A stretch of 63,263 nucleotides of DNA from Zhongshania aquimaris (GTDB taxonomy: Bacteria; Pseudomonadota; Gammaproteobacteria; Pseudomonadales; Spongiibacteraceae). The notes below the pieces were generated by a model. The model worked only from the letters and a program-made list of their open reading frames with translations. It was not told the origin of the DNA and made no database searches. The stretch is from NCBI RefSeq assembly GCF_019312595.1, contig NZ_JAHWDQ010000009.1, positions 1-63,263 on the forward strand, in the 5' to 3' direction. Shown in pieces: positions 1 to 7,982 of the stretch. The position numbers and the translations under genes are program-made. Every line of letters starts with the position of its first letter. Position 1 is the stretch's first letter.

Positions 1-3
1 GTT

Positions 4-122
4 TGCCTGGCGACCATAGAGACATGGAACCACCTGATCCCATCCCGAACTCAGAAGTGAAACGTGTCATCGCCGATGGTAGTTTGGGGTTTCCCCATGC
101 GAGAGTAGGTCATCGCCAGGCT
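4..122 (+). rRNA. rrf: 5S ribosomal RNA
   Basis: The sequence starts with TGCCTGGCGACC and ends with a complementary GCCAGGCT, forming the terminal helix I of 5S rRNA. The internal blocks CCGAACTCAGAAGTGAAAC and GCGAGAGTAGG are the hallmark conserved loops. It is the last gene of an rRNA operon whose 16S and 23S genes would lie left of the window. The exact ends are uncertain by a base or two. Confidence 0.97.
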
Positions 123-129
123 TTAATTT

Positions 130-165
130 AAAACCCGAGATTCATTAGAGTCTCGGGTTTTTTTA
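130..165 (+). terminator. rRNA operon intrinsic terminator
   Basis: A perfect stem of AAACCCGAGA with TCTCGGGTTT, with a 9-10 nt loop, is followed by a run of T. It sits 8 bases after the 5S gene and is the expected rho-independent stop of the rRNA operon. Confidence 0.9.
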
Positions 166-197
166 TGGGTTGCTGGAAGTGGATTCCGCTAGGCGAG

Positions 198-255
198 ACC
201 CAAAGCGCTTCGCGGGGCCGACTCACCCAAAGCGTTCACTTCGTTCACGGGGCCT
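198..255. repeat. two imperfect direct copies, ACCCAAAGCG...GGGGCC
   Basis: Bases 198-219 and 225-255 both begin with ACCCAAAGCG and both end with GGGGCC. The second copy is longer because of an internal GTTCAC duplication. The first copy holds a small GCG-CTT-CGC inverted repeat. They lie between the rRNA terminator and a long hairpin. Function is unknown; they could be a remnant of a small dispersed repeat. Confidence 0.5.
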
Positions 256-270
256 GCCCTCGTCAGGCTC

Positions 271-326
271 CTAAATAAAACACAACCCCAGCAGGAAGAC
301 CTACTGGGGTTGTGTTTTATTTAGGA
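271..326. terminator. very long near-perfect hairpin, likely second, bidirectional terminator
   Basis: Bases 271-292 are perfectly complementary to 305-326 (22 bp). After one C/A mismatch the stem continues for 3 bp (294-296 with 301-303) around a 4-nt AAGA loop. The helix is GC-rich next to the loop and A/T-rich toward the base, so both strands would give a stem followed by a T-rich tail. That layout fits a second rRNA-operon terminator. A palindromic repeat element is the alternative. Confidence 0.65.
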
Positions 327-689
327 TGGTGATTATCTTCTCTCACTAAGCATCGGTCTCATGCGTACCCAGAGCATTTCCTGCGGGCACTGCTCGCAAC
401 ACAATGTAGGTCATCACGCTGGCATTGATATGGCCAAAGCACGCCCTTCGGTAACGAGCAGACTCAGTAATGCGCTCGACGCAAGAGGTGTTCTTACACC
501 CCGTACCGGTCCTGACGGCAGCACGCTGGACGGTAAGCGCAAAAGCAGGTGCGCACGCGATACAGTAAAATCATCACGGTAGGTATTGTGTGACGGTGGG
601 CCTTAAGCTTAGCATCCAACTTCTCCCCTCAAGCATCTCACGATGGGCGGCGTAAAATGGACGGTCGTGTTTATGCTAATAAACATACA
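327..689. other. intergenic region without a convincing gene
   Basis: I see no supported gene here. A plus-strand frame of 73 codons from 361 has no family resemblance and no good ribosome binding site. On the minus strand a frame is open for roughly 70 codons and ends near 330, but the only ATG lies near its 3' end, so it lacks a plausible start. The stretch could be a decayed gene, a conserved rRNA-flanking sequence or a non-coding RNA. Confidence 0.4.
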
Positions 690-691
690 TA

Positions 692-723
692 AAAGCCCCG
701 CCAGATTTCTTAGTCGGGGCTTT
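692..723. terminator. bidirectional intrinsic terminator
   Basis: AAAGCCCCG pairs with CGGGGCTTT, giving a 9-bp stem with a 14-nt loop. On the minus strand it lies about 33 bases after the stop of the BON-domain gene and is followed by TTTTAT, so it most likely ends that transcript. Confidence 0.8.
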
Positions 724-755
724 GGTTTGCATACTGCGATGGTATTTCTTAAGTA

Positions 756-1088
756 TTATGTATCAAGCTGGCGAACATCTACGTGTCTAACATCTGTGTT
801 GCGCTTTATGATTTCCACAACTCGATAAATCATTGAGACTTCTTTTACTCGCCCTGAAATATAGATGCTCCCATTTCGACCGTCGATCTCTAGCTGGCCG
901 GCTAGTTTTTTATCTGTTATTAGGGTGTTGATTACTTCACTGATAAGCTTCTGGTGCATATCTGAGTATGTGCTTGAGTAAAAGCTAGCGCGGACGTGAA
1001 TGCTGTCATCTTGCGCTGGAGTGGCAAATGCTAAGCTGCTAGAAAGTAAGGATATTGCGGCAGCCGTCGTAATTTGTCTTAAATTCAT
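756..1088 (-). CDS. periplasmic BON-domain protein
   Basis: A 110-residue protein. Residues 1-22 look like a Sec signal peptide: a short basic start, then an AAAISLLSSSLAFA-type hydrophobic core ending in an A-x-A cleavage site. The rest resembles a single BON domain, with an early helix (IxEVINTLITDKKL), a G-x-I-x-I-S-G-R-V strand-turn and a closing helix ending in V-R-H-V-D-V. BON domains are found in OsmY-type periplasmic proteins and are thought to bind membranes or other ligands. It stands alone, opposite to birA, with its own terminator. A specific role cannot be read from sequence. Confidence 0.75.
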   Translation of the reverse strand: MNLRQITTAAAISLLSSSLAFATPAQDDSIHVRASFYSSTYSDMHQKLISEVINTLITDKKLAGQLEIDGRNGSIYISGRVKEVSMIYRVVEIIKRNTDVRHVDVRQLDT

Positions 1089-1303
1089 GATAGTGACTCC
1101 TCATATCCGAGGGGCGGTCCGCAGTGATTAGCATGCGGTCAAATTTCTATGTGTGAATGGCTTGAGTGGATTTTAATTGGTTTATAACTCTATTTTATAA
1201 ACGTAGCTGACCATTCCGTGTTGTCAATTTTCGGTATGGCATCAGTGCTGTAAATATTCTGATATTATCCGGTGCTAATAAGTGGTGCTCGGGTGTTAAT
1301 GGT

Positions 1304-2263
1304 GTGGAAATACTAAATATATTGGCTGACGGTGAATACCATTCTGGCGAGGAGATAGGTGCTCATCTAGGGGTGAGTCGGGCTGCTGTTTGGAAGCAAT
1401 TGCAGAAGCTCGAAGTCTTAGATTTAAAGATAGAGTCAGTAAAGGGGCGCGGATATCGTTTGCTTGGCGGCATAGATTTACTTGATGGTGTGAAAATAAA
1501 ACACGCCTTGTCGCCTGAGGCGACTGTTGCTCTCGGTCAGCTTGATATTTTTCCTTTAATTGATTCTACAAATAGCGCAGCAGCAATCGCTATTAAAGAG
1601 GGGCGTGGTGCGGGTTACTGTTGTTTTGCTGAGCAGCAGAGTGCGGGTAGGGGGCGGCGTGGCCGACAGTGGCAGAGCCCTTTTGGTCGAAATATCTATA
1701 TGTCGCAGGTTTGGGAATTTCAGTCTGGTGCCTCGGCGCTGGAGGGTTTGAGTTTGTCTGTGGGCTTGGCGGTGTTGCGCGCTTTAGACGGGTTTGGTGT
1801 GGCTGGTCTTGGCTTAAAGTGGCCCAATGACGTATTGCACGAGAATAAGAAGTTAGCTGGTATATTGCTGGAGATGCAGGGAGATCCCGCAGGTGTTTGC
1901 CAAGTTATCGTTGGTGTTGGTTTAAATGTGAACATGAGCGGTTCCGATACTGATGGCATCACTCAGCCTTGGACTGATTTGGCTCAGATTGTTGGTGCTG
2001 TAGATCGAAATAAGCTGGCTGCGGAATTAATCTCGGCTCTGAGCGTAGTTTTTGACGAGTTTTCTGCGGGTGGTTTCGCCGCGCATAAAGACGAGTGGAG
2101 TCGCCACGATGCCTTTGCTGGCCGTTCGGTCAAAGTTCAACTTGGTGAGGCTTATGTGGAAGGTGTGGTTGCTGGTTTGGACCGCAGTGGTGGCTTGATC
2201 TTAAGTACTGCAGAAGGCGATCGGGTCTTTAGTGGTGGCGAAGTGAGTTTGCGGGGCGCTTAA
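1304..2263 (+). CDS. birA: bifunctional biotin-[acetyl-CoA carboxylase] ligase / biotin operon repressor
   Basis: BirA joins biotin and ATP to biotinyl-AMP, transfers biotin to AccB, and in its DNA-binding form represses biotin synthesis genes. The 319-residue protein has the full three-domain layout: an N-terminal winged helix (about 1-60, with helix GVSRAAVWKQLQKL), the catalytic domain with the biotinyl-AMP loop GRGRRGR at 115-121, KWPND at 172-176 and the catalytic Lys183 in NKKLAGIL, and a C-terminal SH3-like domain. A GTG start is used; the winged helix begins immediately after it. It is followed after one base by coaX. Presence of the helix-turn-helix suggests it is a regulator as well as an enzyme. 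Confidence 0.95.
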   Translation: MEILNILADGEYHSGEEIGAHLGVSRAAVWKQLQKLEVLDLKIESVKGRGYRLLGGIDLLDGVKIKHALSPEATVALGQLDIFPLIDSTNSAAAIAIKEGRGAGYCCFAEQQSAGRGRRGRQWQSPFGRNIYMSQVWEFQSGASALEGLSLSVGLAVLRALDGFGVAGLGLKWPNDVLHENKKLAGILLEMQGDPAGVCQVIVGVGLNVNMSGSDTDGITQPWTDLAQIVGAVDRNKLAAELISALSVVFDEFSAGGFAAHKDEWSRHDAFAGRSVKVQLGEAYVEGVVAGLDRSGGLILSTAEGDRVFSGGEVSLRGA

Positions 2264-2264
2264 A

Positions 2265-3005
2265 TTGGGTCAAGTCTTAGAGTTGGATGTTGGTAATACT
2301 GCAATTAAATGGCGGTGCCTTGCGACGGATGGTGCTGTCCTCGGCTCGGGTCGTTTAGTAGGCGACGTTCAAGGTGTTGATGAGCTGCTGTTGCCGGATA
2401 TTAATTTAGTTCGCATAGCATCGGTTGCACATAGTGATCGAGAGGAGCAATTGAAGAGTTTACTGGTATCGTCAGGAGTTAAATACCTAGTAGCGACGTC
2501 GCAAGTGGAATGCGCAGGCCTTAGAAGCGCTTATGAAGATGCTTCAAAGCTTGGTGTTGATCGTTGGCTGGCAATGGTCGCCGCATTTAAAGAGTGCCGC
2601 GGCGCATGTGTGGTTATTGATGCTGGTACTGCGTTGACGATAGATGTGGTTGATGCGCATGGTCAGCATCAGGGAGGATACATACTGCCAGGAATTGAGC
2701 TCCTGCTAAAGGTGCTTAATGACGGGACCGGTAAAGTGCGCTTTGGTCAAGAGAGAGCAAGGACCATTGCGCCTGGTATAAACACGGATACATGTGTGCA
2801 TAATGGCAAGTGGTTGAGTTTGCTTGGTGCAGTTTGGCTTGCATTAAAAGAGGCCGATTTGATTATTGGTGGTCGTTACGATGTCTTTATCACAGGTGGT
2901 GATGGTTTGGCTTTAAAAGAGTTGGGGGGGGCGGCCGCTGAGTCATGGCACTTCAGCGAAAGTCTGGTTCTGGATGGGTTGGCTCCAGTGCTGACGAAGG
3001 CGTAG
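2265..3005 (+). CDS. coaX: type III pantothenate kinase
   Basis: CoaX phosphorylates pantothenate, the first step of coenzyme A synthesis. The 246-residue protein carries the type III signatures: the phosphate-binding D8-x-G-N-T motif at the N terminus, GVDRWLAMVAA near residue 97, DAGTALTIDVV near 117 and GGYILPG. It belongs to the ASKHA fold and is unrelated to CoaA. The start is TTG one base after the birA stop, so the two are very probably translationally coupled. The birA-coaX pairing is known from Pseudomonas. Confidence 0.94.
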   Translation: MGQVLELDVGNTAIKWRCLATDGAVLGSGRLVGDVQGVDELLLPDINLVRIASVAHSDREEQLKSLLVSSGVKYLVATSQVECAGLRSAYEDASKLGVDRWLAMVAAFKECRGACVVIDAGTALTIDVVDAHGQHQGGYILPGIELLLKVLNDGTGKVRFGQERARTIAPGINTDTCVHNGKWLSLLGAVWLALKEADLIIGGRYDVFITGGDGLALKELGGAAAESWHFSESLVLDGLAPVLTKA

Positions 3006-3014
3006 GGGGTTCGC

Positions 3015-3698
3015 GTGCGTTGGTTCTTTCTTTTATTGCTTGCTATTAACGCGGTGTTTTTTGCGAGTCACTGGACTAGCTCGTCCTCCGGCGGTTTTGA
3101 TTTGCCATTAGTAAGTGCTGAGAAAAATAATATTTCTCTACTGTCGGAGCTTGACAGAGAGGGTTCCTTGTCTGCAAATGGCGCCCTAAATATTGCTATT
3201 ACTGAACCAAGTGTCGAGGAAGTGTGTTTGCTTTTAGGTCCTTATAAGGCCAAAGAAGAGCTTGGCGGTGTCATTGATGAGATCAGTGGTTCTGAATTGT
3301 TAATCGAGACCTACGAGCGCAGTGCGGATTATTGGGTGTATCTGGGGCCTTATTCATCTTTTTCTGGTGCGGCAAAGGTAAGTTCAGAATTACGTGATAG
3401 GCGAATTGATAATTTCATCATCCGCAGTGGGGAATTGCAGAACGCGATTTCCCTTGGTGTCTTCACGACGGATGAGCGTGCGAACGTCCATTCCAAGGGT
3501 TTGCTAAAGAAAGGCTATAGTGCGGCAGTTAAACGCGTGGTGAAGGAGGGTGAGCGATATTGGTTAAGTTTCCGTGGTCGAGAGGGCGAGGACGGCTATG
3601 TCACCGCAGCGAAGCTAATGCAGGAAAATGTGGATAATAACAAAAGCTTGGAGAAAAAAAGCTGCAATCTGATTGCGTCTTACAAAGAGTTAGACTAG
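3015..3698 (+). CDS. membrane-anchored SPOR-domain protein
   Basis: A 227-residue protein starting at a GTG nine bases after coaX. Residues 2-18 form one hydrophobic segment (WFFLLLLAINAVFFAS), which would anchor it in the inner membrane with the remainder in the periplasm. Residues near 65-150 resemble a SPOR repeat, with aromatic-glycine strands such as YWVYLGPYSSFSGA and ISLGVFTTDERA. SPOR domains bind denuded peptidoglycan at division sites. A SPOR protein in this position after birA-coaX is also seen in Pseudomonas. Its partner and exact role are unknown. Confidence 0.8.
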   Translation: MRWFFLLLLAINAVFFASHWTSSSSGGFDLPLVSAEKNNISLLSELDREGSLSANGALNIAITEPSVEEVCLLLGPYKAKEELGGVIDEISGSELLIETYERSADYWVYLGPYSSFSGAAKVSSELRDRRIDNFIIRSGELQNAISLGVFTTDERANVHSKGLLKKGYSAAVKRVVKEGERYWLSFRGREGEDGYVTAAKLMQENVDNNKSLEKKSCNLIASYKELD

Positions 3699-3701
3699 AA
3701 T
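3673..3701 (+). promoter_or_regulatory. sigma-70 promoter of the tRNA-tufB cluster
   Basis: TTGCGT and TAGAAT are separated by exactly 17 bases. They are followed by the GC-rich discriminator GCCGGCC and lie 34 bases before the first tRNA, overlapping the end of the SPOR gene. A GC-rich discriminator is typical of stable-RNA promoters under stringent control. Confidence 0.65.
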
Positions 3702-3734
3702 GCCGGCCTCGTTTGGAAGCGACGTGGTAGCTAA

Positions 3735-3810
3735 GCTGGCGTAGCTCAGTTGGTAGAGCAGCTGACTTGTAATCAGCCGGTCGGGGGTTCGACTCCTCTC
3801 GCCAGCTCCA
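3735..3810 (+). tRNA. tRNA-Thr(TGT)
   Basis: A 76-nt cloverleaf with encoded CCA. GCTGGCG pairs with CGCCAGC in the acceptor stem. The anticodon loop CTTGTAA gives anticodon TGT, and the T-loop is GGTTCGACTCC. It is the first of four tRNAs in the same order as E. coli thrU-tyrU-glyT-thrT-tufB. Confidence 0.97.
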
Positions 3811-3902
3811 CATATTTTTCTAGCGAGCTATATTTTGTTGTTCATCAGCCGAAGTTTGGTTGTTAAGTATATGGCTCGAAAGAAAATTTTCCGTTCTCTT
3901 GG

Positions 3903-3986
3903 GGTGGGGTTCCCGAGTGGCTAAAGGGATCAGACTGTAAATCTGACGCGCGAGCTTCGGTGGTTCGAATCCACCCCCCACCACCA
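3903..3986 (+). tRNA. tRNA-Tyr(GTA)
   Basis: An 84-nt class II tRNA with a long variable arm and encoded CCA. GGTGGGG pairs with CCCCACC in the acceptor stem. The anticodon loop CTGTAAA gives GTA. It is second in the tRNA cluster. Confidence 0.97.
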
Positions 3987-4022
3987 TTAATTGCAAGACT
4001 TGCCAGCGGATAACTAGTTTCA

Positions 4023-4096
<74 letters not shown>

Positions 4097-4128
4097 GTTT
4101 GGGCAGGTTTAAAAGAGAGATTTTCGGC

Positions 4129-4204
<76 letters not shown>

Positions 4205-4216
4205 TTAAAATTTGGC

Positions 4217-4250
4217 GACAAAAGCTGATTTGGTCAGCTTTTGTCTTTTT
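4217..4250 (+). terminator. intrinsic terminator between the tRNAs and tufB
   Basis: GACAAAAGCTGA pairs perfectly with TCAGCTTTTGTC (12 bp) around a 5-nt TTTGG loop, directly followed by five T. It lies 13 bases after the last tRNA and about 58 bases before the tufB start. It could partly uncouple tRNA transcription from tufB. Two nearby TTGACG boxes (4259, 4276) lack a recognisable -10, so I do not call a separate tufB promoter. Confidence 0.8.
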
Positions 4251-4307
4251 GTAGTGGCTTGACGAAAATAGTGACTTGACGAAAAAGTCCGCTAGGAGAC
4301 TGTCGCA

Positions 4308-5531
4308 ATGGCTAAAGAGAAGTTCGAACGTAATAAGCCCCATTTAAACGTGGGCACCATTGGTCACGTTGACCATGGTAAAACAACGCTGACAGCAGCA
4401 CTGACGCGCGTATGTGCGGAAGTGTACGGCGGTAAAGCGGTCGCGTTTGATGGTATCGATAACGCACCGGAAGAGCGTGAGCGCGGTATTACTATTGCGA
4501 CCTCGCACGTTGAGTATGATTCATCAACTCGCCACTATGCTCACGTCGACTGCCCAGGTCACGCTGACTACGTTAAGAACATGATTACTGGTGCTGCTCA
4601 GATGGACGGCGCTATTTTGGTATGTGGCGCGACTGATGGCCCAATGCCACAAACTCGTGAGCACATCCTGCTGTCACGTCAGGTTGGTGTACCTTACATC
4701 GTTGTGTTCCTGAACAAGGCAGACTTGCTGGCTGAAGATTGCGGCGGTGTGGGCAGCGAAGAATACAATGAAATGCTTGAATTGGTAGAAATGGAGCTGC
4801 GCGAGCTGCTCGATATGTACGAATTCCCAGGCGACGACACCCCAATCATTGCCGGTTCTGCTTTGATGGCATTGAACGGTCAAGATGACAACGAGTTGGG
4901 AACGACCGCTGTTGCAAAATTGATCGAAGCGTTGGATACCTACATTCCACAGCCTGAGCGTGCGGTTGATCTGCCGTTCCTGATGCCAATCGAAGACGTG
5001 TTCTCGATCTCTGGTCGCGGTACTGTGGTAACTGGTCGTATCGAGCGTGGCATTCTGCGTACTGGCGACGAAATCTCTATCGTTGGTATTCACGACACAA
5101 CCAAAACCACCTGTACTGGTGTCGAGATGTTCCGCAAGCTGCTTGACGAAGGTCGCGCTGGTGAGAACGTAGGTGTGTTGTTGCGCGGTACTAAGCGTGA
5201 TGACGTAGAGCGTGGTCAAGTATTGGCTAAGCCTGGTTCAATTACTCCACATACTCGCTTTGAAGCAGAAGTGTACGTGCTGTCAAAAGAAGAAGGTGGT
5301 CGTCACACGCCATTCTTTAAAGGCTACCGTCCACAGTTCTACTTCCGTACCACAGACGTAACAGGTGCTTGTGAGCTACCTGAAGGTACTGAAATGGTTA
5401 TGCCTGGCGACAACGTGAAAATGGACGTAACGTTGATTGCGCCAATCGCGATGGAAGAAGGTCTGCGTTTTGCAATTCGTGAAGGTGGCCGTACTGTTGG
5501 CGCCGGCGTTGTTGCTAAAATCGTAGAATAA
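4308..5531 (+). CDS. tufB: translation elongation factor Tu (copy B)
   Basis: EF-Tu carries aminoacyl-tRNA to the ribosomal A site as a GTP complex. The 407-residue protein has G1 GHVDHGKT at 19-26, G3 DCPGH at 81-85 and NKAD at 136-139, then the two beta-barrel domains. It is longer than the 394-residue E. coli protein; part of the extra length lies just after NKAD ([15 protein letters not shown]). The start is ATG behind an AGGAG box. From codon 5 to three bases past the stop it reads the same as the second copy at 20978, while flanks and the first codons differ, which indicates gene conversion. The position after four tRNAs mirrors E. coli tufB. Confidence 0.98.
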   Translation: MAKEKFERNKPHLNVGTIGHVDHGKTTLTAALTRVCAEVYGGKAVAFDGIDNAPEERERGITIATSHVEYDSSTRHYAHVDCPGHADYVKNMITGAAQMDGAILVCGATDGPMPQTREHILLSRQVGVPYIVVFLNKADLLAEDCGGVGSEEYNEMLELVEMELRELLDMYEFPGDDTPIIAGSALMALNGQDDNELGTTAVAKLIEALDTYIPQPERAVDLPFLMPIEDVFSISGRGTVVTGRIERGILRTGDEISIVGIHDTTKTTCTGVEMFRKLLDEGRAGENVGVLLRGTKRDDVERGQVLAKPGSITPHTRFEAEVYVLSKEEGGRHTPFFKGYRPQFYFRTTDVTGACELPEGTEMVMPGDNVKMDVTLIAPIAMEEGLRFAIREGGRTVGAGVVAKIVE

Positions 5532-5575
5532 GCCCTATTTATTGGGTGTAAGGCCGAGCTTAGCTCGGCACTTGT

Positions 5576-5651
5576 AGGCCAGTAGTTCAATTGGTAGAGC
5601 ACCGGTCTCCAAAACCGGCTGTTGGGGGTTCGAGTCCCTCCTGGCCTGCCA
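5576..5651 (+). tRNA. tRNA-Trp(CCA)
   Basis: A 76-nt tRNA with encoded CCA. AGGCCAG pairs with CTGGCCT in the acceptor stem. The anticodon loop CTCCAAA gives CCA. It lies between tufB and secE, a common gammaproteobacterial arrangement. Confidence 0.97.
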
Positions 5652-5722
5652 TTTACGTTAACACCGCTTCGCGTAATGCGTAGTGGTGTTTTGCGCTTAG
5701 CAAAAAAGGATATGACTTAACG

Positions 5723-6088
5723 ATGAGTGCTAAGGCGGAAGACGCTAGTCGCCTCGACGGCTTAAAGTGGAGCATTGTTGCTGTACTGATCGCGGTTGGT
5801 GTTGGCGGCAATACGTATTTTTCTGGCGAATCCTTGCTTTATCGCGTTATTGCCTTGTTGGTATTAGCGTCTGTAGCAGCTTTAATTGCGTATCGTACTG
5901 AAAAAGGTGCGGCATTTTTTGAGCTGTTGAAGGGTGCGCGTACGGAAATCAGAAAAGTAGTCTGGCCGACGCGTCAGGAGAGCACACAGACCACACTGAT
6001 TGTAGTGGCGTTTGTAGTTGTGGCGGCATTGATTCTGTGGGGCTTAGACACTCTGCTGGGTTGGCTGGCATCCATGGTTATCGGCTAG
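5723..6088 (+). CDS. secE: preprotein translocase subunit SecE
   Basis: SecE clamps and stabilises SecY in the inner-membrane SecYEG channel. The 121-residue protein has three predicted transmembrane segments (about 15-32, 39-56 and 92-118), as in the E. coli type. The conserved cytoplasmic amphipathic helix and hinge ARTEIRKVVWPTRQES precedes the last segment. It is 9 bases upstream of nusG, the universal secE-nusG pair. Confidence 0.96.
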   Translation: MSAKAEDASRLDGLKWSIVAVLIAVGVGGNTYFSGESLLYRVIALLVLASVAALIAYRTEKGAAFFELLKGARTEIRKVVWPTRQESTQTTLIVVAFVVVAALILWGLDTLLGWLASMVIG

Positions 6089-6097
6089 AGGTAGGGC

Positions 6098-6628
6098 ATG
6101 ACAAAGCGTTGGTATGTTGTACACGCCTATTCTGGGTACGAAAAGAAAGTGGCTCTGGCATTAAAAGAGCGCATCGAACTTTCGGGCTTTGCTGATCGAT
6201 TTGGTGAAGTCTTGGTTCCGACAGAAGAAGTGGTTGAGATGCGTGGCGGGCAAAAGCGCAAAAGTGAGCGCAAGTTTTTCCCCGGTTACGTGTTAATCCA
6301 AATGGAACTCGGCGATGACACTTGGCATTTAGTTAAAGAGACGCCAAGAGTCATGGGCTTTATTGGTGGTAAGGCAGATAAGCCTGCGCCAATCACAGAG
6401 AAAGAAGCGCAGGCGATATTGCAGCGGGTTGAAAGCGGCGACAAGCCTAAGCCCAAAACACTGTTTGAACCAGGCGAAATGGTTCGCGTTATCGATGGGC
6501 CGTTTAATGACTTTAACGGCGTGGTCGAAGAAGTAAATTACGAAAAGAACCGTTTGCATGTTGCGGTATTAATTTTTGGGCGTTCTACACCGGTCGAATT
6601 AGATTTCGGCCAAGTAGAGAAGACCTAG
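6098..6628 (+). CDS. nusG: transcription termination/antitermination factor NusG
   Basis: NusG binds RNA polymerase, suppresses pausing and bridges to Rho or to ribosomal protein S10. The 176-residue protein has the N-terminal NGN domain ([14 protein letters not shown]..., with FFPGYVLI and PRVMGFIGG) and a C-terminal KOW domain ([21 protein letters not shown]). Length matches the standard bacterial protein. It is cotranscribed with secE. The gap before rplK holds a tandem repeat and a candidate L1 site. Confidence 0.97.
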   Translation: MTKRWYVVHAYSGYEKKVALALKERIELSGFADRFGEVLVPTEEVVEMRGGQKRKSERKFFPGYVLIQMELGDDTWHLVKETPRVMGFIGGKADKPAPITEKEAQAILQRVESGDKPKPKTLFEPGEMVRVIDGPFNDFNGVVEEVNYEKNRLHVAVLIFGRSTPVELDFGQVEKT

Positions 6629-6703
6629 CGCTGTGCGCTAGTCTGTCGAGCGTCTGGAGTCAGGCGCTTGACGCTAAAAACTTTTGGGGCCTAGCCCCGA
6701 TCG

Positions 6704-6731
6704 TCCGACGTCAGACTTCCGACGTCAGACT
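6704..6731 (+). repeat. perfect tandem 14-bp repeat
   Basis: TCCGACGTCAGACT occurs twice back to back in the nusG-rplK gap. Each unit contains the palindrome GACGTC. A second small hairpin (AGCGTCT with AGGCGCT) lies just upstream. Its function is unknown. Confidence 0.7.
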
Positions 6732-6734
6732 CTT

Positions 6735-6800
6735 TTAAACCGGGGAGCCGTTGACGAGCCGTGAGGCTTTGAGGTGTTACTACCCAATTGGAGAGGTAAT
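6735..6800 (+). promoter_or_regulatory. rplK leader, candidate L1 autoregulatory site
   Basis: In E. coli, L1 represses its own operon by binding the rplK leader. Here the 66 bases before rplK contain GGGGAGCCG and GTGAGGCT, which can pair through AGCC/GGCT to form a stem-internal-loop structure. The ribosome binding site GGAGAGG follows. The assignment rests on position and this local pairing only. Confidence 0.4.
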
Positions 6801-7232
6801 ATGGCTAAGAAAGTACAGGCTTATATCAAGCTGCAAGTTGCTGCTGGTGCAGCAAACCCAAGTCCACCAGTTGGTCCTGCTTTGGGTCAACACGGTGTGA
6901 ATATCATGGAATTCTGTAAGGCATTCAACGCTCAGACCCAGAGTCTTGAGAGTGGTATGCCAATTCCTGTTGTTATCACAGTCTACTCAGATCGTAGCTT
7001 CACTTTCACTACTAAGACGCCACCAGCATCGTTTTTGCTGAAAAAGGCCGCCGGTGTGAAAAGCGGTTCAGGTACGCCTAATACCAAAAAAGTTGGCAAG
7101 GTAACCCGCGCGCAACTGGAGGAGATCGCGACTATCAAGATGGCCGATCTAACTGCTTCTGACATGGAAGCGGCTGTGCGTACAATCGCGGGCAGTGCTC
7201 GTGCCGCCGGTATCGAAGTGGAGGGTGTGTAA
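6801..7232 (+). CDS. rplK: 50S ribosomal protein L11
   Basis: L11 binds 23S rRNA at the GTPase-associated centre and takes part in factor binding and the stringent response. The 143-residue sequence begins [19 protein letters not shown] and holds the conserved [14 protein letters not shown] start at the ATG behind GGAGAGG; an in-frame ATG nine codons upstream lacks homology. The stop overlaps the rplA start by one base (TAATG). Confidence 0.98.
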   Translation: MAKKVQAYIKLQVAAGAANPSPPVGPALGQHGVNIMEFCKAFNAQTQSLESGMPIPVVITVYSDRSFTFTTKTPPASFLLKKAAGVKSGSGTPNTKKVGKVTRAQLEEIATIKMADLTASDMEAAVRTIAGSARAAGIEVEGV

Positions 7233-7930
7233 TGGCTAAGCTAACAAAGCGCCAAAAGGCAATTCGTGAAAAAGTAGTTGCTGGCAAACAGTACAGTTTT
7301 GAAGAAGCAGTTGCGTTACTAAAAGATGTTTCTGTTGTTAAGTTTCCAGAAGCTATTGATGTAGCAATTAACCTTGGTGTTGATGCGCGTAAATCGGATC
7401 AAGCGGTTCGTGGCGCAACGACTCTGCCAAACGGTACAGGAAAAACTGTGCGCGTTGCAGTGTTCACTCAGGGCGAAAATGCTGAAAAAGCAAAAGCAGC
7501 TGGTGCAGATTTTGTTGGTATGGATGATCTTGCCGAGCAAGTTAAAGGCGGCATGATGGATTTTGACGTTGTTGTTGCATCTCCGGATGCGATGCGCGTT
7601 GTTGGTCAGTTGGGTCAGGTGCTTGGTCCACGCGGCCTTATGCCAAACCCAAAAACCGGCACTGTAACTGCTGATGTTGAAACAGCGGTTAAAAATGCTA
7701 AAGCGGGTCAGGTTCGCTACCGTACAGATAAGAACGGCATCATTCACGGCGCGATTGGCACAATCTCTTTCGAGGCCGGCGTGTTAAAAGAAAATCTAGA
7801 AGCCCTGCTAGGTGATTTGCGTAAAGCAAAGCCATCTTCAGCAAAAGGCGTTTACATGAAGAAAATTACCCTTTCTTCAACGATGGGCCCTGGTATCGTT
7901 ATTGATCAGGCTAGCCTGGCGTTAAAATAA
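7232..7930 (+). CDS. rplA: 50S ribosomal protein L1
   Basis: L1 forms the mobile stalk at the E site of the large subunit and is the usual translational repressor of the rplKA operon. The 232-residue protein has the family signature around [16 protein letters not shown]. It starts inside the rplK stop codon, so coupling to rplK is expected. Small hairpins follow before the rplJ leader. Confidence 0.98.
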   Translation: MAKLTKRQKAIREKVVAGKQYSFEEAVALLKDVSVVKFPEAIDVAINLGVDARKSDQAVRGATTLPNGTGKTVRVAVFTQGENAEKAKAAGADFVGMDDLAEQVKGGMMDFDVVVASPDAMRVVGQLGQVLGPRGLMPNPKTGTVTADVETAVKNAKAGQVRYRTDKNGIIHGAIGTISFEAGVLKENLEALLGDLRKAKPSSAKGVYMKKITLSSTMGPGIVIDQASLALK

Positions 7931-7957
7931 TTTTTGGGCGCTTGCGTCCAGAATAAG

Positions 7958-7982
7958 ACGCTCTTTTCGGAGGGCGTTTTCT
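7958..7982 (+). terminator. weak hairpin after rplA, possible attenuator
   Basis: ACGCTC pairs with GGGCGT around an 8-nt loop and is followed by TTTT. The stem is only 6 bp with a G-T pair, so it is at best a partial terminator between rplKA and rplJL. Confidence 0.35.

Noticed and set aside
361-582. 73-codon plus-strand frame after the rRNA operon
   Set aside because: No recognisable family, no good ribosome binding site, and composition unlike a protein; most likely chance.
4674-5219. 181-codon antisense frame inside tufB (and its twin at 21344-21889)
   Set aside because: It mirrors the constrained EF-Tu coding sequence on the other strand and has no homology or start signals; its exact duplication only reflects the identical tuf copies.
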